A stretch of 21,214 nucleotides of DNA from JBGVMW01 sp045125095. GTDB taxonomy: Bacteria > Bacillota > Clostridia > Lachnospirales > Lachnospiraceae. The stretch is from the NCBI GenBank assembly GCA_045125095.1, contig JBGVMW010000279.1, positions 1 to 21,214 of the forward strand. The letters run 5' to 3'. Positions 16,309 to 21,214 of this stretch are shown here, piece after piece. Every line of letters starts with the position of its first letter. Within the stretch, counting starts at the first letter, position 1. The notes below the pieces were generated by a model. It worked only from the letters and a program-made list of their open reading frames with translations, did no database searches and was not told where the DNA came from. A program made the position numbers and the translations under genes.

Positions 16309-17065
16309 AATTTATATTGTTGGAATGGGACCGGGAAAGGAAGAAATGATGACAGCGGAAGCGGTGTATGCGTTGGAACAGTCTGATGTGATTATAGGTT
16401 ACACCGTTTACCTAAAATTGTTAGGAGAACGTTTCCGGGAAAAAGAGATGTTATCTACTCCTATGCGTCAGGAGAGGGAACGCTGTGAACTTTGTTTTGC
16501 AGAAGCAGAAAAGGGAAAACAGGTAGCCATGATATGTAGTGGTGATGCAGGAATTTATGGAATGGCATCTTTGATGTATGAAATCGGAAAGAATTATCCG
16601 GAAACGGAGCTTGTAGTTATTCCGGGAATTACAGCAGCAAGCAGCGGTGCGGCAGTTCTTGGTGCACCACTCAACCATGATTTTTGTGTAATCAGTTTAA
16701 GTGATCTCTTGACACCGTGGGAAAAGATAGAAAAAAGACTGATTGCAGCAGCAGAAGGTGATTTTGCGATAGCGATTTATAATCCATCCAGTCATAAGAG
16801 AAAGGATTATTTGATGCGTGCCTGCGATATCCTGCTTCAAAGTATAGAAGGAGAGCGACCATGTGGTTATGTAGAAAATATTGGCAGAGAAGGCACTAGG
16901 GCAGTGACTTGTACATTAAAGGAATTAAGAGATACTCAGGTAAATATGTTTACGACAGTATTTATTGGCAACTCCGGTTCTGAAATTATAAATGGAAAGT
17001 TGATTACAAAGCGAGGGTATCAAATTGAAAGAACTACTGATATTTGCAGGGACAACGGAAGGTAG
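16298..17065 (+). CDS. cbiH: Cobalt-precorrin-3 C17-methyltransferase
   Basis: CbiH methylates C17 and contracts the ring of cobalt-factor III/cobalt-precorrin-3. The protein (255 aa) begins with IYIVGMGPGKEEMMTAEA and has SDVIIGYTVYLKLL, MICSGDAGIYGMASLMYE, PGITAASSGAAVLGAPLNHD and AIYNPSSHKR, all typical of CbiH/CobJ. A TTG at 16295 directly precedes the ATG chosen here; GGAGAG is about 10 bases upstream. Its end overlaps the following fusion gene by 41 bases. Confidence 0.95.
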   Translation: MKHKIYIVGMGPGKEEMMTAEAVYALEQSDVIIGYTVYLKLLGERFREKEMLSTPMRQERERCELCFAEAEKGKQVAMICSGDAGIYGMASLMYEIGKNYPETELVVIPGITAASSGAAVLGAPLNHDFCVISLSDLLTPWEKIEKRLIAAAEGDFAIAIYNPSSHKRKDYLMRACDILLQSIEGERPCGYVENIGREGTRAVTCTLKELRDTQVNMFTTVFIGNSGSEIINGKLITKRGYQIERTTDICRDNGR

Positions 17066-19055
17066 AAAATTATCGGAGTGTTTGTCATCATCCGGCATAA
17101 TTCATACCATTTGTGTGGCAACGGAATATGGAGAAATTGTCTTAAAGAATCATCCTTTAGCAAAGATACATAGAGGCAGAATGAATCTAGAAGAAATAAG
17201 GGAATTTCTTCAAAATGAACGTTTTGTAGCAGTGATAGATGCGACACATCCATATGCAGATGTGATTACGAAAAATATTAAGATGGCTATGGCAGACCTT
17301 AATATTCCATATCTACGTTTAAAACGAGAAACAGATGTGGCAGAAATCTATAAAAAAATTGCTTATTATGATACAAATGAAGCATGTGCGAAAGCATTAG
17401 AAGAAATAGAGGGCAATATTCTGTTGACTACAGGAAGCAAGGAGTTGTCAAAATATTGTATCTCAGAGAATGTAAAAAGCAGGCTTTATGTAAGAGTGCT
17501 TCCTGGCATGGAAAGTCTCACACTTTGCATGGAACAGGGCATTTATGGAAAACAAATTATTGCAATGCAAGGTCCTTTTACTATGGAAATGAATGAGGCA
17601 ATCATCCATCAGTATAAAATTTCCTGTTTAGTTACAAAAGAAAGCGGTATGTCTGGTGGATATCAGGAAAAATTAGAGGCGGCAAAAAGAGCCGGAATAC
17701 CAGTGTGTGTGGTAGGTCATCTAAAAGAGGAGGAAGGATATTCTTTTGCAGAAGTGTGTAGTGAATTGGAAACGCTCTGCGAGCAGAAGATTAAGCGAAG
17801 TAGTCAGTTGGAAATAATTCTGGCAGGAATTGGTATGGGACATAGAAATAGTTTGACCAAAGAAGTGGAGGAGGCAATAGACGACGCAGATATTTTGTTG
17901 GGAGCTGAAAGAATGTTGCTGCCTTATCAACCGAGGATAGAAAAACGACCATATTATCTGGCTAATCAAATCATTCCGTATCTGAAAGAGGTGCAGGAGA
18001 AAAATCTATATATGGAAAGTAGAAGGGTAGTCATTCTTTTTTCCGGAGACAGTGGTTTTTATAGTGGATGTCAGTCGTTATACCATGCATTGTCAGAAGA
18101 AATACAGAAAGGGCGGTTGCAATCATCCATACACATAATGCCGGGGATTTCTTCTGTCGCATATCTGGCTTCCTATATAGGAGAAAGCTATCAGGATGCG
18201 GCTATTTACAGTATGCATGGAAAAGAGATATGGAATCTTGCACATAGAATAAAAGAAGAACAGAAAACATATTTATTAATGTCTGGCGTAAAGGATGTCA
18301 ATAAACTTGGAAAACTTTTAGTGCAAGCAGACATGTTGGAATGCGAAGTTGTGACAGGGTATCAATTATCTTATCCGGAACAGCAAATCAGAAAACTTAC
18401 TCTTAAAGAGTGTTGTGAAGTGAAAGAGGAGGGGTTATATACCTGTTTTATCAAGAATCCCCGTGCAGAACACAGGAAACTGACACATGGCATGGCAGAT
18501 GGAGAATTTATCAGAGACAAGGTTCCTATGACAAAGGAAGAAGTAAGAGAGGTCAGTATTTGTAAATTGCAGTTACATAAAGAAGCAGTTGTTTATGATA
18601 TTGGAAGTGGAACCGGTTCTATTGTGGTAGAAATAGCAGGTCTTTCTGATGATATACAGGTATATGCAATCGAACAGAAAAAAGAAGCAGTCTCACTGAT
18701 TGAGAAAAACAAAGAGAAATTTCAGTTAGAAAATATAACTGTTATAGAGACGAAAGCACCGAACCGTTTGACAGAATTACCGATGGCAACACACGCATTT
18801 ATCGGTGGAAGTGGTGGCAGTATGAAAGAGATATTGTCTGTGCTGTATCAGATAAATCCCCAAATGCGTATTGTTATCAATGCTGTCAGCATAGAAACAA
18901 TATGCGAAATTAAGGAGATTTTAGAGGAGTATTTTATTGAGAAGGAAGAAGTTGTACAGTTACAGGTTAATAGAGCAAAGAAAGCAGGACGGTATCACTT
19001 AATGCAGGCTGAAAATCCTGTGTGGATATGTGCATTTAATTTTCGAAAGTTGTGA
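17025..19055 (+). CDS. cbiJ-cbiE-cbiT: Triple fusion: cobalt-precorrin-6A reductase, C5-methyltransferase and C15-methyltransferase (decarboxylating)
   Basis: One 676-aa protein carries three pathway steps. Residues 1 to about 255 are CbiJ: LLIFAGTTEGRKLSE, VIDATHPYADVITKNI, GSKELSKYC and AMQGPFTMEMNEA, ending VTKESGMSGGYQEKLEAA. Residues about 260-475 are CbiE: ILAGIGMGHRNSLTKE, ADILLGAERML, FSGDSGFYSGC, MPGISSVAYLAS and YSMHGKE. Residues about 480-676 are CbiT: HGMADGEFIRDKVPMTKEEV, the SAM loop VYDIGSGTGSIVVEIA near 522-537 and FIGGSGGSMKEIL near 600. Nucleotides run without interruption across both junctions. CbiE-CbiT fusions (CobL) are common; adding the reductase is less so. Translation starts at TTG with GAGGG about seven bases upstream, inside the end of cbiH. 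Confidence 0.93.
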   Translation: MKELLIFAGTTEGRKLSECLSSSGIIHTICVATEYGEIVLKNHPLAKIHRGRMNLEEIREFLQNERFVAVIDATHPYADVITKNIKMAMADLNIPYLRLKRETDVAEIYKKIAYYDTNEACAKALEEIEGNILLTTGSKELSKYCISENVKSRLYVRVLPGMESLTLCMEQGIYGKQIIAMQGPFTMEMNEAIIHQYKISCLVTKESGMSGGYQEKLEAAKRAGIPVCVVGHLKEEEGYSFAEVCSELETLCEQKIKRSSQLEIILAGIGMGHRNSLTKEVEEAIDDADILLGAERMLLPYQPRIEKRPYYLANQIIPYLKEVQEKNLYMESRRVVILFSGDSGFYSGCQSLYHALSEEIQKGRLQSSIHIMPGISSVAYLASYIGESYQDAAIYSMHGKEIWNLAHRIKEEQKTYLLMSGVKDVNKLGKLLVQADMLECEVVTGYQLSYPEQQIRKLTLKECCEVKEEGLYTCFIKNPRAEHRKLTHGMADGEFIRDKVPMTKEEVREVSICKLQLHKEAVVYDIGSGTGSIVVEIAGLSDDIQVYAIEQKKEAVSLIEKNKEKFQLENITVIETKAPNRLTELPMATHAFIGGSGGSMKEILSVLYQINPQMRIVINAVSIETICEIKEILEEYFIEKEEVVQLQVNRAKKAGRYHLMQAENPVWICAFNFRKL

Positions 19056-19062
19056 GGAAGAA

Positions 19063-20439
19063 ATGAAATGTAAGCGAGTTATGATTGCCGCTCCTAAAAG
19101 TGGAAGCGGAAAAACAACAATCACCTGTGCGTTACTACAGGCGTTAAAGAATAAGGGTAAGCAGGTGGTTTCTTATAAATGTGGACCAGATTATATTGAT
19201 CCGATGTTTCATGAAAAGGTAATAGAGATTCCTGCTAAAAATTTAGACACTTTTTTCACAGATGAAGAACAAACAAAAGCACTTTTTCTGAATAACACAA
19301 CAGAAGAAGATTTTGCAGTTTTAGAAGGCGTGATGGGACTGTTTGATGGCTTAGGAGGGGTTAGGGAAGAAGGTTCCTCCTATCATTTGGCAAAAGTAAC
19401 AAAAACACCGATTATTTTAGTGGTGGATGCAAAAGGGATGGGGCGTTCCGTAATACCTTTGATAGCAGGGTTTCTTGCCTATGATAAAGAACATCTCATT
19501 CAAGGCGTGATATTGAATAGAATGTCAAAGTCCTATTATGAAATAATAAAACCGCTCATCGAAGAAGCATTGAAAGTTACTGTTTTGGGATATTTTCCAG
19601 AACATAAAGAGTGGCAGATAGGGAGTAGACATTTAGGTTTAATGATGCCGTGTGAGTTAGAAAATATAAAAGAACAGTTGCATATGGTGGCAGAGGAACT
19701 TGTTAAAACGATTTCACTTGAAACTATAATGAAAATAGCGGAATCAGCAGGAGAGATAAGGAATGAAAATAAAACATTAAATAATGATAAAATATCTGCG
19801 ATTGATGAGTTGGTGATTGCAATAGCAAAGGATGAAGCCTTTTGTTTTTATTATGAAGATAATCTTCGGATGTTAGAAGAAAATGGTGCAAAGCTAACAT
19901 ATTTCTCACCTATTCATGACAATGAATTGCCTGCTAGGTGTCATGCACTTTTAATTGGGGGCGGTTATCCTGAATTGCATGTAAAAGAATTGAGCGCTAA
20001 TAGCAGAATGCGTACAGCAATCAGACATGCAGTAGAAAGTGGAATGCCTGTAGTGGCGGAATGTGGAGGTTTTATGTACTTGCATTCGGCAATGATAGAT
20101 AAAGAAGGAATAAGCTATCCAATGGCAGGAGTTATTCCGTCAACGTGTTCTTATACTGACAGGCTGGTACGTTTTGGTTACATTGAGTTGCTAGAGAAGC
20201 AGAGCCGATTTTTACCAGCAGGTGAACGGATAAGAGGACATGAATTCCATTATTTTGATAGTACAGATAATGGATGTGATTGTCTGGCAATCAAACCGGT
20301 TACGGGCAGACAATATCCGTGTGTGATAGCAGGAGAAAATTACTGGCTTGGTTTTCCGCATCTCTATTATCCATCAAACCCGGTCTTTGCCAGAAATTTT
20401 GTAGAAAAAGCCAGAAAATATATGGAAAGAATGAAGTAG
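19063..20439 (+). CDS. cbiA: Cobyrinic acid a,c-diamide synthase
   Basis: CbiA amidates the a and c carboxylates of cobyrinic acid with glutamine and ATP. The 458-aa protein has the P-loop APKSGSGKTT at 10-19, YKCGPDYIDPMFHE near 43, LEGVMGLFDGLGG near 92 and a C-terminal glutaminase domain with the nucleophile cysteine in VVAECGGFMYLHS near 330. RGHEFHYF and WLGFPHLYY near the C-terminus complete the catalytic domain. The frame is open from an ATG at 19030, but the ATG at 19063 fits better: it has GAGGAAG just upstream, lies seven bases after the fusion gene's stop and gives the usual N-terminus. Confidence 0.95.
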   Translation: MKCKRVMIAAPKSGSGKTTITCALLQALKNKGKQVVSYKCGPDYIDPMFHEKVIEIPAKNLDTFFTDEEQTKALFLNNTTEEDFAVLEGVMGLFDGLGGVREEGSSYHLAKVTKTPIILVVDAKGMGRSVIPLIAGFLAYDKEHLIQGVILNRMSKSYYEIIKPLIEEALKVTVLGYFPEHKEWQIGSRHLGLMMPCELENIKEQLHMVAEELVKTISLETIMKIAESAGEIRNENKTLNNDKISAIDELVIAIAKDEAFCFYYEDNLRMLEENGAKLTYFSPIHDNELPARCHALLIGGGYPELHVKELSANSRMRTAIRHAVESGMPVVAECGGFMYLHSAMIDKEGISYPMAGVIPSTCSYTDRLVRFGYIELLEKQSRFLPAGERIRGHEFHYFDSTDNGCDCLAIKPVTGRQYPCVIAGENYWLGFPHLYYPSNPVFARNFVEKARKYMERMK

Positions 20440-20448
20440 GAGTGTTGT

Positions 20449-20688
20449 ATGGAAAATTCATATCGTTTTTTTGAAAACAGAGAGTGTGCATATTTTCCCT
20501 GTCATAAGGGCTTAAACGATTTCAACTGTTTGTTTTGTTATTGTCCATTGTACAATAAAGAAAATTGCCCGGGGAATCCCCAGTATATAGATAAAAATGG
20601 AAGAAAAATAAAAGTATGTACCAATTGTACGTTCCCCCATCAGTCAAAGAATTATGATGTGGTTATTCAGATGCTTAAAGAAGGTTGA
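20449..20688 (+). CDS. Small cysteine-rich metal-binding-type protein
   Basis: The 79-aa product has eight cysteines (13, 18, 27, 30, 32, 40, 57, 60) and histidines at 19 and 64, set as CxxxxCH, CxxCxC and CxxC. The spacing and the NCLFCYCPLY and VCTNCTFPH blocks fit the small cysteine-rich family that I recall as Pfam zf-like (PF04071), proposed to bind metal. It starts nine bases after cbiA with GGAGTG as ribosome binding site and is the last gene of the operon. Its position suggests a role in cobalt delivery, regulation or another B12-linked process, but I know of no demonstrated function. No signal peptide or membrane segment is visible. Confidence 0.8.
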   Translation: MENSYRFFENRECAYFPCHKGLNDFNCLFCYCPLYNKENCPGNPQYIDKNGRKIKVCTNCTFPHQSKNYDVVIQMLKEG

Positions 20689-20689
20689 A

Positions 20690-20722
20690 GGAAAATAAAA
20701 GACCGCTTGATATCTCAAGCGG
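20690..20722 (-). terminator. Intrinsic terminator of the toxin mRNA
   Basis: CCGCTTGA (20703-20710) and TCAAGCGG (20715-20722) form an eight-pair stem with a TATC loop. Read on the - strand the stem is followed by TCTTTTATTTTCC, a good U-tract. On the + strand it is followed by CCTAGTATATAATC, which is not T-rich, so it should not stop the cobalamin operon efficiently. Confidence 0.7.
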
Positions 20723-20735
20723 CCTAGTATATAAT
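20707..20735 (+). promoter_or_regulatory. Promoter of the antitoxin RNA
   Basis: A -35 box TTGATA (20707-20712) and a perfect -10 box TATAAT (20730-20735) are separated by exactly 17 bases. The -35 box lies inside the hairpin that ends the toxin mRNA on the other strand. The predicted start is near 20742. Confidence 0.7.
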
Positions 20736-20741
20736 CTAATT

Positions 20742-20842
20742 AGAAAGGTTATCGGACGCAAGTTCCGATTGCCCTCAGTAAGAATATTTATTTTTGAAAT
20801 AGCATCTAACTTTGGACGGTTAGGATGCTATTTCTTTTTATT
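20742..20842 (+). ncRNA. Antisense antitoxin RNA of a type I toxin-antitoxin module
   Basis: The RNA of about 100 nt is predicted from its promoter (20707-20735) to the terminator ending near 20842. It would fold into a 5' hairpin, ATCGGA (20751-20756) with TCCGAT (20764-20769), and the 3' terminator stem. It is complementary to the 3' untranslated part and last five codons of the toxin mRNA, the layout of TxpA/RatA-type modules. The boundaries are inferred. Confidence 0.6.
20796..20840 (+). terminator. Intrinsic terminator on the + strand
   Basis: GAAATAGCAT-CTAAC (20796-20810) pairs with GTTAG-GATGCTATTTC (20819-20834) with one bulged G and a TTTGGACG loop, followed by TTTTTATTA. It is the first strong + strand terminator after the cobalamin operon and would end both the antitoxin RNA and any operon read-through. 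Confidence 0.85.
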
Positions 20843-20914
20843 ATGATTGTCTATGTAAGACAGAGCCGCAAAGATTACAAGTAACAAGGTCAAAACATCG
20901 CTTATACTTATCAT
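20828..20914 (-). CDS. Holin-like type I toxin peptide, 28 aa
   Basis: The peptide is too short for usual ORF calling. It begins MISISDVLTLLLVIFAALSY and ends IDNHNKKK. This is a single hydrophobic helix (7-19) with polar N-terminal residues and a basic tail, matching the small holin-like toxins (TxpA/BsrG-like) of Firmicutes that insert in the membrane. A GAGAGGGTG ribosome binding site lies about nine bases before the ATG. The site is locked in a short hairpin, AGGG-TGATG-CCCT (20928-20916), which would limit translation. The stop codon falls inside the antitoxin terminator stem, and a - strand terminator lies at 20722-20690. An antisense RNA overlaps the 3' end. No strong toxin promoter is visible; TATTAT (20941-20936) with a poor -35 is the best candidate. 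Confidence 0.75.
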   Translation of the reverse strand: MISISDVLTLLLVIFAALSYIDNHNKKK

Positions 20915-20995
20915 AAGGGCATCACCCTCTCTTTCATAATACTGGAGGGCATCGCACATCGGAAAAGGGCATCCAACTTTCTTTTCAATTACTGG
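20915..20995. repeat. Imperfect duplication of the toxin leader with three AGGGCATC copies
   Basis: AGGGCATC occurs at 20916-20923, 20946-20953 and 20966-20973. The 31-base unit from 20915 to 20945 (ending TACTGG) recurs at 20965-20995 with 23 of 31 positions identical by eye. The first copy contains the toxin's ribosome binding site; the second is a decayed copy upstream of it. Confidence 0.55.
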
Positions 20996-20999
20996 TTAA

Positions 21000-21214
21000 G
21001 GTGTCAAAAGTGATGATAAAAGCACTCAAATATAGTAAAATATAATTATAAAAACTATATGAATGTGCGGTGTTATTATGGCTTTTAAAACAAATCAATT
21101 TCAACAAATGAACTTATTTGATCCTTTATATTCCATGAGCGAAAGAAACAAACGGTTTCTACAAAAATCATGGGCAAATGACTTTGCAAATATTGTTTTT
21201 CCTGCAATCAATGA
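21000..21214 (+). mobile_element. Left part of an insertion sequence, outer end not resolved
   Basis: The transposase gene fragment at 21078 implies that an insertion sequence enters the window from the right. Its left terminal repeat must lie between the toxin leader (about 20995) and 21078, but the other end of the element is outside the window, so I cannot identify the inverted repeat. The start given is an estimate. An AT-rich stretch with TATAAT (21041-21046) is a possible -10 box for the transposase, without a clear -35. Confidence 0.35.
21078..21214 (+). CDS. Transposase, 5' part only (IS1182/IS4-like)
   Basis: The frame from the ATG at 21078 is open to the window edge: 45 codons beginning MAFKTNQFQQMNLFDPLYSM and continuing with RNKRFLQKSWANDFANIVFP. 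The RNKRFL...SWA.DFA..VFPAI pattern resembles the N-terminus of IS1182-type (DDE, DUF772-like) transposases found in many copies in Clostridia; this rests on memory of the family. It is cut by the window end, so the catalytic region is not seen and intactness cannot be judged. No strong ribosome binding site is evident. Confidence 0.6.
   Translation, partial: MAFKTNQFQQMNLFDPLYSMSERNKRFLQKSWANDFANIVFPAIN

Noticed and set aside
19030..19062. Upstream ATG for cbiA
   Set aside because: It lies inside the end of the fusion gene, lacks a ribosome binding site and adds residues not seen in the family.
20703..20724. Terminator of the cobalamin operon on the + strand
   Set aside because: The stem is good but no T-run follows on the + strand; the U-tract exists only for the - strand.
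20979..21007. Strong toxin promoter built on TTGACA (21007-21002, - strand)
   Set aside because: No TATAAT-like box occurs 16-18 bases downstream; the sequence there is AAAGAA.
1..21214. CRISPR arrays, tRNA or rRNA genes
   Set aside because: No regularly spaced repeats, and no tRNA-like or rRNA-like sequence was recognised on either strand.

Overview
The window is a cobalamin (vitamin B12) biosynthesis and uptake locus from a low-GC Gram-positive anaerobe, most likely a Lachnospiraceae-type Clostridia. This rests on AT-rich codon use, strong AGGAGG-type ribosome binding sites, lipoprotein-type secretion, use of the anaerobic (Cbi) pathway and the small hydrophobic toxin at the right end. No rRNA or taxonomic marker is present, so the assignment is an inference.

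Bases 1-219 are non-coding. They hold a perfect 16-bp inverted repeat whose ends are two consensus DnaA boxes, then an extended -10 promoter. Bases 220-523 are a cobalamin riboswitch: an aptamer with a B12 box and a closing P1 stem, followed by an expression platform that ends in an intrinsic terminator. The riboswitch probably controls all 18 genes from 618 to 20688. All are on the + strand, packed with short gaps or overlaps, and no convincing internal terminator is visible.

The first four genes are extracytoplasmic or transport: a CbiK-like chelatase lipoprotein with two C-terminal repeat domains, a substrate-binding lipoprotein (BtuF-like), a permease (BtuC-like) and an ATPase (BtuD-like). 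The next block makes the late pathway and the nucleotide loop: cbiP, cobT, cobU, cobS, a short second CobU-like gene, cobC, cbiB and cobD. The last block builds the corrin ring: cbiC, cbiD, cbiF, cbiG, cbiH, a cbiJ-cbiE-cbiT triple fusion and cbiA, followed by a small cysteine-rich protein. Together these cover most steps from cobalt-sirohydrochlorin to cobalamin. Not in the window are cbiL, the uroporphyrinogen-to-sirohydrochlorin genes, the corrinoid adenosyltransferase and a cobalt transporter.

Bases 20689-21214 are accessory DNA. A type I toxin-antitoxin module that no long-ORF scan would show occupies 20690-20980. It has a 28-aa membrane toxin on the - strand and a roughly 100-nt antisense RNA on the + strand, which has its own consensus promoter and terminator. 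The cobalamin operon has no + strand terminator before this module, so read-through could add to the antitoxin. The window ends in the 5' part of a transposase gene.
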